DNA of 64,000 nucleotides from JBPOFM01 sp041391925. Lineage in GTDB: Bacteria > Bacteroidota > Bacteroidia > Flavobacteriales > Flavobacteriaceae. Below the pieces are notes generated by a model. The model was not told where the DNA came from and searched no databases. It saw only the letters and a program-made list of their open reading frames with translations. Location: assembly GCA_041391925.1 (NCBI GenBank), contig JAWKNA010000006.1:62001-126000 (forward strand). Reading direction: 5' to 3'. Positions 8,465-18,481 of this stretch are shown piece by piece. Position numbers and translations under genes: made by a program. The first letter of the stretch is position 1; the number at the start of each line of letters is the position of its first letter.

Positions 8465-9696
8465 TTGAAAGTGACGCGTTGTGACTTCACTTTGCCCTTT
8501 ATTATAAATTCTTTATCAGAATTTCTTTTCTTGTAAATGACAACATTTTTTAATGGCTCACTGTTCAAGAACAAAAAGGAATATACAAACACTTTGAGAT
8601 GATTGTATGTTTGGTTTTGTAGGTCAATGATTTCGTAAGTGGAATCGGAATCAAACCCATCCAAGTCTTCAATTTTAAACTTTTCTACAGCATGGTCATC
8701 TTCTTTCTTTTTAATTTTATACAAAAACTTTCGGTACAGTACATTTACGTTTTTCTCCCTCAAATAACGTTTGGTTTCCAAAAATGATTTGACCATCCAA
8801 GCCACAAATCTTGCTCGGAGCGATTTGGAATCATATAGCAAATGATAATTGAAATCGTAAACTACATTGCACCATTCATATTTAAAATCAAATTCTCCTT
8901 TTGAAAAATCTGCGATTTTGAAATTGTGCTCATAACACCATTCGATGATTTTGACAATGGTGGTCTTACCAATATTGAACTTATAAAAATCTGGGTCAAA
9001 AACTGTGATTGCCACAAATACAATCTCTTCTGAATGGATATTCAGCGTTACCGCAATAGGCATGCTCCCATTATATATCACAAAAAGCGAAGCCTTGTTT
9101 TCCTTCATCATTGCATAAGAAAACTCACTATGAAATGCCCACTTATCTGGTCTCAAGTGATGATAATTGACTTTCTTTCCGGAAAACCGATCTGACAATA
9201 ACTCATGAAATTGATGGAATACCACATCAAATTCGTCTTTTGTAATATCATCAGTATAAAATCTATAGTTGATATCAAAACAATGCTCCAACCGCTCTTG
9301 ACGCGAACGAAGCCCTCTCCTATTTTTGCTGCTAACTCTACTGTTAACATAATCTTGAGCCGTAGGAAATTCTGTAAAATTCAATAAAAACCCTTGGTAT
9401 TGAAAGATTTCATCGCATCGTAAAGTGGACCGTTTTTCTTCAAAAGGGTCTAAGCCAAAAAATTGAGGTACATCATAAATCAAAAAAACCTTCTTCTTAA
9501 AATCCTTTGCTTCATAATTAAGGGAATAATAGATGCCTTTGGTCAGGTTCTTTCCGATATTGACATATAAAGGAAGGAGTTTTATTTTATAGAAAGAAAC
9601 ATGATGAATAAAATCAAAATTTAACGCTTTTTTCGCATTATTAAAGTGCTTAGACCAAATAGTGACAAATAGTTCCGAAGTAAACGGATTATTCAT
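8461..9696 (-). CDS. GNAT/FemAB-like acyltransferase (BioF2-type)
   Basis: A 411-residue protein on the strand opposite to the rest of the locus. The central part resembles the GNAT/FemX fold of BioF2-like proteins: a KNRRGLRSRQERLE segment, then MPIAVTLNIHSEEIVFVAITVFDPDFYKFNIGK split by short strands, and a late KIADFSKGEFDFKYEW. The lysine-rich C-terminal helix region continues to about residue 350. Members transfer acyl or aminoacyl groups, often in exopolysaccharide loci. It is convergent with the ATP-grasp gene and divergent from the deacetylase, so it is transcribed alone. Substrate unknown; the fold call is moderately sure. Confidence 0.6.
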   Translation of the reverse strand: MNNPFTSELFVTIWSKHFNNAKKALNFDFIHHVSFYKIKLLPLYVNIGKNLTKGIYYSLNYEAKDFKKKVFLIYDVPQFFGLDPFEEKRSTLRCDEIFQYQGFLLNFTEFPTAQDYVNSRVSSKNRRGLRSRQERLEHCFDINYRFYTDDITKDEFDVVFHQFHELLSDRFSGKKVNYHHLRPDKWAFHSEFSYAMMKENKASLFVIYNGSMPIAVTLNIHSEEIVFVAITVFDPDFYKFNIGKTTIVKIIEWCYEHNFKIADFSKGEFDFKYEWCNVVYDFNYHLLYDSKSLRARFVAWMVKSFLETKRYLREKNVNVLYRKFLYKIKKKEDDHAVEKFKIEDLDGFDSDSTYEIIDLQNQTYNHLKVFVYSFLFLNSEPLKNVVIYKKRNSDKEFIIKGKVKSQRVTFN

Positions 9697-9727
9697 AATA
9701 TTTTAGAGTACAATTGGTTTGGTGACA

Positions 9728-9735
9728 CAAATGTA
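9728..9735 (-). promoter_or_regulatory. Possible -7 box for the GNAT-like gene
   Basis: Read on the minus strand this is TACATTTG, matching the Bacteroidota -7 consensus TAnnTTTG, 32 bp upstream of the start codon at 9696. I could not find a well-spaced TTG -33 element, so the call is weak. Confidence 0.3.
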
Positions 9736-9822
9736 AAATAATTTATGCGTTATAACAGTAATAAAAAGTAGAAGTTATAATTCTTATTATTTTATTTACA
9801 TTTACGCCTTATTTTAAAAGTT

Positions 9823-10836
9823 ATGAGTGGCCATTTTGTTGTTTCATTGGATTTTGAATTGCATTGGGGCGTTTTTGATCAACGAACAGTAGAAAGCTAT
9901 AAAGAAAACCTGTCCAACGTGCCTGTTGTCATTCACCGATTGCTTGAAATGGCAGATAAGTATGATGTCAAACTGACATTTGCAACAGTTGGCTTTTTGT
10001 TTGCCAAAGACAAACAAGATCTTTTGAATCATCTTCCTGAACAAAAACCGACCTTTGTCCATCAGAGATATTCACCATATCCTCTTATCGATTCTATTGG
10101 AAATGACGAAAAAGACGACCCATATCATTACGCTCATTCCCTAATCAAGAAAATACGAGATAATGGCAATCATGAAATAGGCACACATACATTTTGTCAT
10201 TATTACTGCCATGAGTTGGGTCAAACTGTAGAGCAATTTGAAGACGACCTAAAATCTGCCATTGCCATTGCAAAACAGATGGATATAAAACTGGAGAGCA
10301 TCATTTTTCCGAGAAACATGATGGATTTAAGATACGAGCAAGATTTGCCTTATGCAGAAACGTTCTATAAATTAGGTTTCAAATCGTTTAGAGGAAAGGA
10401 AAAAGCTTATATCTATAATATATTTACCCAAAAATTTTACCATGGTTGGTATATCTTCAAGATTTTGCGAATGATGGACGCTTATTCAAATGTTACTGGA
10501 ATGAACACGTATAATATGGACGAGCTATATGTAAAAAACAAACCATTAAACATTCCATCAAGTAGACTTTTAAGAGCGTACAATAAAACCATGAGTTTTC
10601 TAGAACCGCTAAAAGTTCATAGAATAACATCCGGAATGCGGCATGCAGCCCAAAAAAATGAACTATTCCATCTTTGGTGGCATCCACATAATTTTGGTAC
10701 GCATATGGATGAAAACTTTAAAAACCTTGAGGCTATCTTTAAGGAATATAGCATTTTGAACAAGACCAAGGGCTTTCAAAGTGAAACCATGACAAGCCTA
10801 ACAAACCAAATAATTTCGCGACACGAAAACATATAA
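9823..10836 (+). CDS. Polysaccharide deacetylase (NodB-like, carbohydrate esterase 4 family)
   Basis: A 337-residue NodB-fold protein. The first metal ligand/catalytic Asp is D10 in SLDFELHWG; the metal histidines are H122 and H126 in EIGTHTFCHYYCH. A later LWWHPHNFGTH supplies the C-terminal His motif. Enzymes of this family remove N-acetyl groups from sugars. No signal peptide is visible, so it may act on a cytoplasmic or lipid-linked intermediate. It begins the second plus-strand block of the polysaccharide locus, divergent from the GNAT-like gene. A 240-bp AT-rich spacer without a recognisable gene follows it. Confidence 0.87.
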   Translation: MSGHFVVSLDFELHWGVFDQRTVESYKENLSNVPVVIHRLLEMADKYDVKLTFATVGFLFAKDKQDLLNHLPEQKPTFVHQRYSPYPLIDSIGNDEKDDPYHYAHSLIKKIRDNGNHEIGTHTFCHYYCHELGQTVEQFEDDLKSAIAIAKQMDIKLESIIFPRNMMDLRYEQDLPYAETFYKLGFKSFRGKEKAYIYNIFTQKFYHGWYIFKILRMMDAYSNVTGMNTYNMDELYVKNKPLNIPSSRLLRAYNKTMSFLEPLKVHRITSGMRHAAQKNELFHLWWHPHNFGTHMDENFKNLEAIFKEYSILNKTKGFQSETMTSLTNQIISRHENI

Positions 10837-11076
10837 CCTTTCCTAGTCCTGCTTCGGTAACAAATAGCTATCAACGTAAAAAATTGTTTTTTGTCGTATT
10901 TATTATGTTGGTCTTATTTTAATGACTGATATTTATTCAAAATTTCACGGTTTAATAATGTCATTGCTCTCATCCAATTGAGAAATTGATACAATTAATG
11001 GTTAAATTTTCTGTCCCCAGACTCCCTCACTAGACAAGAAAATTGAATAGTACTAAACTTATGCAGTGTATTGCTT

Positions 11077-12201
11077 ATGGATACTAAAATATGGTTATCC
11101 TCGCCACATATGAGTGGCAAAGAACAAGACTACATCAACCAAGCCTTTGAGACCAATTGGATTGCACCTTTAGGTCCGAATGTTACAGGTTTTGAGAATG
11201 ACATTCGTGATTATCTTGGGAATGAATCTTTCGTTGCTGCATTGAGCTCAGGTACAGCCGCCATTCATCTCGGCCTAATCCTTTTGGGCGTTGGCAAAGA
11301 TGATGAAGTATTGTGCCAAAGCAAAACATTTTCTGCTTCAGCAAACCCAATAGTTTATCTAGGCGCCACACCTATCTTTGTCGATAGTGAAACAGATACT
11401 TGGAATATATGTCCCGAGCAACTTGAAATAGCAATCAAAGACCGTATAAAGAAAGGGAAAAAACCTAAAGCCATAATTGCAGTTCATCTGTATGGAATGC
11501 CTTATAAAGTAGATGAAATACATCGCATTGCAGCATCTTATGAAATTCCAGTACTGGAAGATAGCGCAGAAGCATTGGGTAGCAGTTATAATGGGGTAAA
11601 ATGTGGCACTTTTGGTGATATTTCAGTATTATCGTTCAATGGAAATAAAATCATTACCACTTCTGGTGGAGGGGCGTTGGTCACGAAAGACCAAAATGTA
11701 AAGAAACAAGCTGTATTTTTAGCAACACAAGCAAGGGATAACGCCGTTGAATATCTTCATTCCCATATCGGTTATAATTACAGAATGTCCAATGTTTTGG
11801 CCGGAATCGGCAGAGGGCAAATGCAAGTATTGAATGATCGTGTTGAGGCAAGACGAAAAAACCATGAATTTTATAAACTCAATCTAAAGAAGATTGGACA
11901 AATAAAATTTTTAAATGAACCAAATGGACATTTCTCCAACAGATGGCTAACATGCATTTTAACGGAGTCCGAAACCATGCGGGAAGAGATTAGAATAGCC
12001 CTGGAAAAAGAAAATATTGAGTCTAGGCCACTTTGGAAACCGATGCACCTACAGCCCATTTTTAAAGATGCACCAAGATATTTGAATGGTATTTCCGGTG
12101 ACTTATTTAAAAAAGGGTTATGTTTGCCTAGTGGATCTAACCTATCTGATTATGAACTCGATAAGGTTTTATATACAATTAATCGTTATTTTAGTATATG
12201 A
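11077..12201 (+). CDS. DegT/DnrJ/EryC1/StrS family PLP aminotransferase
   Basis: A 374-residue sugar aminotransferase. It would convert a 4-keto (or 3-keto) nucleotide sugar to the amino sugar using glutamate and PLP. The PLP lysine is K191 in SFNGNKIITTSGGGALV; ALSSGTAAIHLGL and EDSAEALGSSYNG are also typical, as is the C-terminal CLPSGSNLS. The ATG at 11077 is preferred to an in-frame TTG two codons upstream. It overlaps the next gene by 4 bp (ATGA), so it is coupled to the dehydratase-like enzyme, the expected pair for PglE/PglF-like synthesis of a 4-amino-4,6-dideoxy sugar. Confidence 0.92.
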   Translation: MDTKIWLSSPHMSGKEQDYINQAFETNWIAPLGPNVTGFENDIRDYLGNESFVAALSSGTAAIHLGLILLGVGKDDEVLCQSKTFSASANPIVYLGATPIFVDSETDTWNICPEQLEIAIKDRIKKGKKPKAIIAVHLYGMPYKVDEIHRIAASYEIPVLEDSAEALGSSYNGVKCGTFGDISVLSFNGNKIITTSGGGALVTKDQNVKKQAVFLATQARDNAVEYLHSHIGYNYRMSNVLAGIGRGQMQVLNDRVEARRKNHEFYKLNLKKIGQIKFLNEPNGHFSNRWLTCILTESETMREEIRIALEKENIESRPLWKPMHLQPIFKDAPRYLNGISGDLFKKGLCLPSGSNLSDYELDKVLYTINRYFSI

Positions 12202-14090
12202 TTAATGAACTATTACATAAAGTTTCTCATCGCTATGCTTCAAAATGGCTCATTTTGTTGCTCGACTTAGGTATTGTAATATTCACGTTTTTCTTCGCCT
12301 ATATCATACGTTTCAATTTCCAAATCGATTTTGATATAAACGAACTTATTACCCAACTTCCATATGTCTTTTTTTCAGCAATCATTAGTTTTCTTTTGGT
12401 TGGTTCACATAAAGGAGTAGTAAGGTTCACAGGTTTTAAAGATGTTGTCAATATCATTATCGGGGTTAATATTTTAGCTACCATATTGATGATTGGAACC
12501 TTTGTGAGCAGGCAATATGATTTTGAAGACTTTTATGACATACCTGGATCTATAATATACATCCATTTATTATTGAATATCTTGTTTCTGATTGGCTTTA
12601 AGTTTTTCATTAAATCTTTATTCAATAGCTTAACTCAAGATTTTAAATCCTTAAAGAACGTATTGATTTTTGGTGCTGGCAGTTCGGGAATGATAACCTA
12701 TGACGCCATCAACAATGATCCTAAAAGTCAATTGGAAATAGTTGGCTTTATTGATGAAAACGAACAAAAAATAGGTAAAAAAATCAATTTATTGAACGTG
12801 TATGGTTTTGATAAAATCACAGCAGGTTTTATTGAAAAAAACAATGTGCAGGAAGTTATCATTTCAATACAAACAATCGATGCTTCTCATCTTCTAGAAA
12901 TTACAGGAAAACTATTTAGTTTAGGATTAAAGGTAAAAATTGTTCCGCCAGTTCAGCAATGGATTGATGGCGATTTGAGTGTCGTTCAAATCAAGGATGT
13001 CAACATTGAAGACCTATTGGGCAGAGAACCTATTTCCATTGCCAATCCTGAACTTATTGATCAGTATGAAAATCAAATCATAGTCATCACAGGAGCTGCA
13101 GGTTCTATAGGTAGCGAAATTGCCCGAAAAGTAACCCAATTCGCTTATAAAAAATTGATTCTTATCGATTCGGCAGAGTCTGCGCTTTATAATATTGAAC
13201 AAGAATTTATTCAGAATGGATTGGGCAATTTTCTCGCAATTGTCGCTGATGTTCGGGATTTCAATAGAATGGAGCAATTATTTGACCTATATAAACCAAA
13301 AATTGTATTTCATGCTGCTGCATATAAACACGTTCCTCTAATGGAAAACAATCCTTATGAGGCTGTTAGTGTCAACATCATGGGCACCAAGAATGTTGCA
13401 GACCTTTCCGTGAAACACGGCGTGAATAAATTTGTCCTTATTTCAACTGATAAAGCCGTGAATCCTACCAATGTAATGGGTGCCACAAAGAGAATTGCCG
13501 AATTGTATGTCAATTGTCTTCAAATAAAAGGTAATACTAAATTTATTACCACTAGATTTGGGAATGTTCTGGGTTCTAATGGATCTGTAATTCCTTTATT
13601 TAAAAGACAAATAGATTTAGGTGGCCCACTCACGGTAACCCATAAAGATATCACAAGATATTTCATGACCATATCTGAAGCTTGTCAATTGGTTTTGGAA
13701 GCTGCCACTATGGGCAACGGAGGTGAGATTTTCGTGTTCGACATGGGCAAATCTGTTAAGATATATGATTTGGCCGTCAATATGATTATTCTTTCTGGAC
13801 TGCGTTTTCCGGAAGATATAGATATCAAAATCACAGGATTGCGTCCTGGAGAAAAAATATATGAAGAGCTTTTGGCAGATGGTGAAAACACACGCCCAAC
13901 CTATCATGAAAAAATCATGATTGCAAAGTCCAAAAAACTAAATGTTATCGAAATTCAGGATAAAATAGAAAACCTCTGCTCAATAAACACTAAAATGCAA
14001 AATCTGGAAATTGTATCCATCATTAAGGATATTATTCCTGAATATCTATCCAACAACTCAACTTTTGAAGTCTTGGATTTAAAAAAATAA
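12198..14090 (+). CDS. Membrane-bound nucleotide-sugar 4,6-dehydratase/epimerase (CapD/PglF/WbpM type)
   Basis: A 630-residue protein with four N-terminal membrane helices (about residues 18-150), a CoA-binding-like Rossmann domain starting at VLIFGAGSSGMITYD, and a C-terminal SDR domain with ITGAAGSIGSEIARK (about 297-311). The active-site region STDKAVNPTNVMGATKR has the Met-Lys form typical of PglF/WbpM dehydratases in place of Tyr-x3-Lys. It would turn a UDP-N-acetylhexosamine into the 4-keto-6-deoxy sugar used by the aminotransferase just upstream (4-bp overlap). The length fits the full-length membrane family. The Wza-type gene follows after 26 bp. Confidence 0.9.
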   Translation: MINELLHKVSHRYASKWLILLLDLGIVIFTFFFAYIIRFNFQIDFDINELITQLPYVFFSAIISFLLVGSHKGVVRFTGFKDVVNIIIGVNILATILMIGTFVSRQYDFEDFYDIPGSIIYIHLLLNILFLIGFKFFIKSLFNSLTQDFKSLKNVLIFGAGSSGMITYDAINNDPKSQLEIVGFIDENEQKIGKKINLLNVYGFDKITAGFIEKNNVQEVIISIQTIDASHLLEITGKLFSLGLKVKIVPPVQQWIDGDLSVVQIKDVNIEDLLGREPISIANPELIDQYENQIIVITGAAGSIGSEIARKVTQFAYKKLILIDSAESALYNIEQEFIQNGLGNFLAIVADVRDFNRMEQLFDLYKPKIVFHAAAYKHVPLMENNPYEAVSVNIMGTKNVADLSVKHGVNKFVLISTDKAVNPTNVMGATKRIAELYVNCLQIKGNTKFITTRFGNVLGSNGSVIPLFKRQIDLGGPLTVTHKDITRYFMTISEACQLVLEAATMGNGGEIFVFDMGKSVKIYDLAVNMIILSGLRFPEDIDIKITGLRPGEKIYEELLADGENTRPTYHEKIMIAKSKKLNVIEIQDKIENLCSINTKMQNLEIVSIIKDIIPEYLSNNSTFEVLDLKK

Positions 14091-14116
14091 AAAACAGAAC
14101 CAACAAAAACAATAAC

Positions 14117-14911
14117 ATGAACCCTAAATTCAAATCTCAAAGTCTCATATTCATCATCCCAATTATTTCCTTCATGGCATTATGTTCTTGTGCTTCAAGA
14201 AAGGAAATGGTTTATTTTCAAGATGGTCCCTTATCGGCCACAGAGATTAACAATATGAAGACCGAATTGGTTTATCAACCTAACGATTTACTTATCATCG
14301 ATATCAATGGTGCTGACGCAGAAACCGTTCAGCCTTTTAGATTACCTCCTGTGACCTTTGAAGATGATAGATCCATTTTGAATGCCCAAGGAACTTTGAG
14401 GGTTCAAGCCTATTTGATAGACGTAAATGGAAACATTGAATTTCCAGTACTTGGAACCCTTAAAGTTGCTGGAATGACCAGAACACAATTGATTGCATTT
14501 TTTAAGGAAAAACTTGCTGAGTATGTAAAAGACCCAATAGTTAACATTCGACTGGCAAATTTTAGTATCTCCATTCTTGGCGAAGTCAGCAGACCTGGAG
14601 TTTACACTATAGAGGATGAGCGAGTATCTCTGAGCGAGGCATTGGGACTTGCAGGTGATTTGACAAATAATGGTAGGCGAGATAATATATTCTTGATACG
14701 TGAAGTGGACGGCAAAAAAAGATTTGCAAAATTGGATTTGACATCTATCAGTATTGTCAATTCCCCTTTATACTATTTGGTACAAAATGATGTTATCTAT
14801 GTAGAGCCAAATACAGCAAAAATTAGATCTTCAACATACAACCCAAATACAGCTCTTGTGATATCTGCAATTTCTACATTGGCAACCATTGCTGCCATTC
14901 TGATTAGATAA
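14117..14911 (+). CDS. Polysaccharide export lipoprotein (Wza/BexD type)
   Basis: A 264-residue outer-membrane export protein. The N-terminus is a lipoprotein signal peptide with a lipobox at about LCSC (MALCSCASRKEMVYF). The PES domain starts near YQPNDLLIIDINGADAE, and a SLBB-like segment is seen at FSISILGEVSRPGVYTIEDE. A final hydrophobic stretch (ALVISAISTLATIAAILI) is the predicted outer-membrane helix. It would form the channel through which the assembled polymer leaves, working with the Wzc protein encoded 25 bp downstream. Shorter than E. coli Wza, as is usual for Bacteroidota members. Confidence 0.9.
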   Translation: MNPKFKSQSLIFIIPIISFMALCSCASRKEMVYFQDGPLSATEINNMKTELVYQPNDLLIIDINGADAETVQPFRLPPVTFEDDRSILNAQGTLRVQAYLIDVNGNIEFPVLGTLKVAGMTRTQLIAFFKEKLAEYVKDPIVNIRLANFSISILGEVSRPGVYTIEDERVSLSEALGLAGDLTNNGRRDNIFLIREVDGKKRFAKLDLTSISIVNSPLYYLVQNDVIYVEPNTAKIRSSTYNPNTALVISAISTLATIAAILIR

Positions 14912-14936
14912 CATATATTTAGGACATCAAAAAATT

Positions 14937-17282
14937 ATGATTCAAACAACTCCAAATAAAAAAGACACGGCTATCCATGTTGTAGAGCTTTATCTCTCAA
15001 AATGGAAATGGATTCTTCTATGTGTATTGATTGCTTTGGCAATAGCTTTCACTTACATCAGGTATAGCACTTTTGAATATCAAGCCAATGCTTCAATAAA
15101 ACTTAAACAGGATGAAAATTCCAAGAAACTCTCAGAGATCTCTGCAATACAGAATTATGGGATTTTTGCCAATGATTACTCAAAGGTCATTGATGAAGTG
15201 GAAATATTAAAATCCCGTTCAATCATTGCACAAGTAGTAAAAGATTTAAACCTGAATATCCAATATTTTGTTACTGGCAAGGTAAAAGCACAGGAAGTTT
15301 ATACCGATCCGCCAGTTAATATCAGCTTTTTTGCAAGCGATTCTGTTATTGGGCTCTATCATCAATCCATTTTTATTAAAATACTTTCTGACAATCAATA
15401 TGAACTTTCCAAAATAAATAATAACAAAATCTTGGAATTTGAGAAAGGTGAAACATCTTTGCATAATTTTGGGGATAAGGCCAAGTCGGGATTTGGCGAG
15501 TTTGTCCTCACTCCAAATCCGGGCGTTTATGGGTCTACTCCAGGATCTTATGTAGAAATTAAACTTTCTCCTTTGAGCAGCGTCGTGGAGAACTATTTGG
15601 GCAAAATCAAAGTGGAGATGTCCAAGGAATCCAATGTCATAAAATTGTCACTTAAAGAGGAAATCAAGGAAAAAGCACGAATGATTCTTGATAAACTTAT
15701 TGAAAAATACAATCAAGATGTTATCAAGGACAAAGAAGAAGTCATCAAGGTTACGTCAGATTTTATAACTAACCGACTGGATGTTGTTTCCAACGAACTG
15801 GAACAAGTCGATTTCACCGCCGAAACTTTACAGAAAAACAATCGTCTTACTGCATTGGCATCACAATCAAATATCTATTTGGAAAGCGAGAGGCAAAATG
15901 AAACAAAAATCATTGAAACTGCTAATCAGCTACAATTAGTGGATTATATGAAAGACCATTTGGCAGAGCATAATAAACCATCCGATTTATTACCCGCAGA
16001 TGTAGGAATTGCTGACAACTCCGTATCCCAACTTACAAAAAGCCATAACGATCTCGTGTTGCAACGTAATCGACTCATTAAAAATTCGAGTGAAAAAAAC
16101 CCTACCATTGTCAATTTGGATAATCAAATCAATGCGTTAAAAGAAAATTTAAATCAGAGTTTGAGCAACATCAGAACGGCAAACAATATTACCCTAAACA
16201 CACTCAATCAAGAAGATGCAAGAATTAGTGGCCAGATTTATTCTGCACCTGGAAAAGAACGTCAATTTAGAGATATTAAACGTCAGCAAGACATAAAAGA
16301 ATCGTTGTATCTCTATTTGCTGCAAAAGCGTGAAGAGACAGCTATTTCATTGGGAATGTCATCCTCTAATGCAAAAGTCATTGATCCAGCTTATACATTG
16401 GATGACCCTGTTTCTCCAAAAACCAAGATTATTTATTTGGCAGCCATTTTGCTTGGACTATTTGTTCCCATTTCGTTGATATATGCTTCCGATTTGATTG
16501 ACACCAAAATCCATTCAAAAGACGATTTGACCAAATATTTAAGTGCTCCCTACATTGGAGATATTCCAAAATCAAGCAACAAAACACGATTGGTCAAAAA
16601 GGTTGACTATTCTCCAAAAGCCGAAGCATTCAGAATTATCAGGACCAATGTAGATTTCATGCTTCAGGATGTGGACAAACATTGCAAAACTGTGTTTGTG
16701 ACCTCCACAACAAGCCAAGAAGGAAAATCGCATACCTCCATCAACTTAGCAACCTCTTTCTCTTTTTCTGAAAAACGCGTGTTGTTGATTGAAACAGATA
16801 TTCGAGTCCCAAGGGTCAATGATTATTTAAACATTAACAGCAAAAAAGGTTTGACCGATTTTATTTCAGACAAATCCTTAAGCATAAATGATGTCACCAC
16901 TAAGCTTGAAGGCAATCCATTTTTGGATATTATCCCATCTGGCACCATTCCTCCTAACCCTGCCGAGTTGCTGATGAGCGACCGTGTAAAATATTTGTTT
17001 GATCACGTAAAAAAAGATTATGATTATATCATTGTAGATACCGCAGCTGTTGGATTGGTCACAGATACGTTGCTCATTAGTAAGTATGCAGATATATTCT
17101 TGTATGTTGTAAGCGCCAATAATATAGATAAACGTCAATTACACATTGCTCAAACAATGTATATTGAAAAACGATTACCAAACATGGCGATTCTTCTTAA
17201 TGGTACAGAACATAAAAAAGGGTATGGGTACGGTTACGGAACGGCCCCAAAGAAAAAGAAAGGTTGGTTTAAAAAATCTTAA
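14937..17282 (+). CDS. wzc: Polysaccharide co-polymerase with BY-kinase domain (Wzc)
   Basis: A 781-residue inner-membrane protein that controls chain length and export through autophosphorylation. Wzz domain and first membrane helix (WILLCVLIALAIAFTYI, about 25-41), long periplasmic coiled-coil, second helix (IIYLAAILLGLFVPISLIYA, about 500-519), then the kinase domain. Walker A is TSTTSQEGKSHTS (about 588-600), Walker A' is LLIETDIRVPR, Walker B is YIIVDTAAVGLV. The C-terminus has a tyrosine cluster GYGYGYG followed by a basic KKKKGWFKKS tail, the expected phosphorylation site. The A' motif with Glu-Thr-Asp and the VDTAAV Walker B differ slightly from the commonest forms. It closes the polysaccharide locus. 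Confidence 0.92.
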   Translation: MIQTTPNKKDTAIHVVELYLSKWKWILLCVLIALAIAFTYIRYSTFEYQANASIKLKQDENSKKLSEISAIQNYGIFANDYSKVIDEVEILKSRSIIAQVVKDLNLNIQYFVTGKVKAQEVYTDPPVNISFFASDSVIGLYHQSIFIKILSDNQYELSKINNNKILEFEKGETSLHNFGDKAKSGFGEFVLTPNPGVYGSTPGSYVEIKLSPLSSVVENYLGKIKVEMSKESNVIKLSLKEEIKEKARMILDKLIEKYNQDVIKDKEEVIKVTSDFITNRLDVVSNELEQVDFTAETLQKNNRLTALASQSNIYLESERQNETKIIETANQLQLVDYMKDHLAEHNKPSDLLPADVGIADNSVSQLTKSHNDLVLQRNRLIKNSSEKNPTIVNLDNQINALKENLNQSLSNIRTANNITLNTLNQEDARISGQIYSAPGKERQFRDIKRQQDIKESLYLYLLQKREETAISLGMSSSNAKVIDPAYTLDDPVSPKTKIIYLAAILLGLFVPISLIYASDLIDTKIHSKDDLTKYLSAPYIGDIPKSSNKTRLVKKVDYSPKAEAFRIIRTNVDFMLQDVDKHCKTVFVTSTTSQEGKSHTSINLATSFSFSEKRVLLIETDIRVPRVNDYLNINSKKGLTDFISDKSLSINDVTTKLEGNPFLDIIPSGTIPPNPAELLMSDRVKYLFDHVKKDYDYIIVDTAAVGLVTDTLLISKYADIFLYVVSANNIDKRQLHIAQTMYIEKRLPNMAILLNGTEHKKGYGYGYGTAPKKKKGWFKKS

Positions 17283-17292
17283 CGTTTCACGG

Positions 17293-18465
17293 TCAAATCT
17301 TACGCCTTTCCTTTTCCTGTTTTAAAAGATTCAATTCTCTGCTGGTTTGTCCTGCCACGGAAGTATTCTCTTCTGCTCGTCTTATAAGATATGGCATCAC
17401 ATCCTTGACGGGTCCAAAAGGAACATATTTAGCAACGTTATAGCCATTTGCTGCCAAGTTAAAACTGATATGGTCGCTCATACCATACAATTGACCGAAC
17501 CAAACCCTGTTGTCATTTTTGGCAACATTCAACTGTTCCATCAGTTCCATTGCCTGGTAGCAGCTCTGCTCGTTATGTGTTCCTATAAAAACGGATATAA
17601 TGTCCAACCGGTTCAGGATAAATTCCAAAGTTGAATTGAAATTAATATCCGTAGCTTCTTTGGTGGCACAGATAGGCGAATCGTAACCCTTCTCTCCTGC
17701 TCTGTCACGCTCTTTTTCCATATAAGCACCTCTAACTATTTTTACACCAATCGTGTATCCACCTTTCTTAGCTCGTGCGTACAATCCTTTCAAATAATCG
17801 AGTCGGTCCCAACGATACAGTTGAAGGGTATTATAAACAATTGGAACGTCTTTATTATACCTGCGCATCATTTCTTCACATAGCTCATCCGCAGCATCCT
17901 GCATCCAGCTTTCTTCTCCATCAATCAATACTTCCACATCTTTTTCCTTGGCAAGTTTACATACTGCATCAAAACGTGCCCCAATACGATTCCATTCTTT
18001 GCTTTCAGCTTCAGTAAGAGCTTTTCCTTCGCCCATCTTTTGGTAGAGATGAAAACGTCCAAAACCTGTCGGTTTAAAAACAGCAATGGGCATTGCTTCC
18101 TTTTCATCAGCAAAACGAATGATTTTCAAGGTCTTCTCCATAGCAGCATCAAAAGCGGCTTCTTCTTCTTTGCCTTCCACCGAAAAATCCAACACAGAGC
18201 AAACACCTTTGGTGTACATTTTGTCTATTACAGGCACACAGTCATCCTCATTGACACCACCACAAAAATGATCGAATACAGTGGAGCGAATCAAGCCTTC
18301 CACTGGCAAATGCGCTTTCAGTGCAAAATTAGTAGCCGCTGTTCCAATCCGCACCAGCGGTTGGTGAGATATCATTTTAAACAAAAAATAAGCTCTCTCA
18401 AGTTCAGAATCACTTTTAAGTTGAAAAGCAATCTCCGTATTGTCAAAAATTCGATTTTCTGCCAT
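17293..18465 (-). CDS. Proline dehydrogenase (FAD, single-domain)
   Basis: A 390-residue monofunctional proline dehydrogenase that oxidises proline to pyrroline-5-carboxylate and feeds electrons to the respiratory chain. Family features include VFKPTGFGRF, VLIDGEESWMQDAAD, YNTLQLYRWDRLDYL, VKIVRGAYMEKER, and GTHNEQSCYQAMEL with FGQLYGMSDHIS near the C-terminus. I chose the ATG at 18465 (MAENRIFDNTEIAF), because the longer in-frame reading to 18576 overlaps the divergent aroB gene and adds non-family sequence. A TATTTTTG box sits just upstream. It is convergent with wzc, only 10 bp away. Confidence 0.93.
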   Translation of the reverse strand: MAENRIFDNTEIAFQLKSDSELERAYFLFKMISHQPLVRIGTAATNFALKAHLPVEGLIRSTVFDHFCGGVNEDDCVPVIDKMYTKGVCSVLDFSVEGKEEEAAFDAAMEKTLKIIRFADEKEAMPIAVFKPTGFGRFHLYQKMGEGKALTEAESKEWNRIGARFDAVCKLAKEKDVEVLIDGEESWMQDAADELCEEMMRRYNKDVPIVYNTLQLYRWDRLDYLKGLYARAKKGGYTIGVKIVRGAYMEKERDRAGEKGYDSPICATKEATDINFNSTLEFILNRLDIISVFIGTHNEQSCYQAMELMEQLNVAKNDNRVWFGQLYGMSDHISFNLAANGYNVAKYVPFGPVKDVMPYLIRRAEENTSVAGQTSRELNLLKQEKERRKI

Positions 18466-18481
18466 TGTAGATAAATATTTG

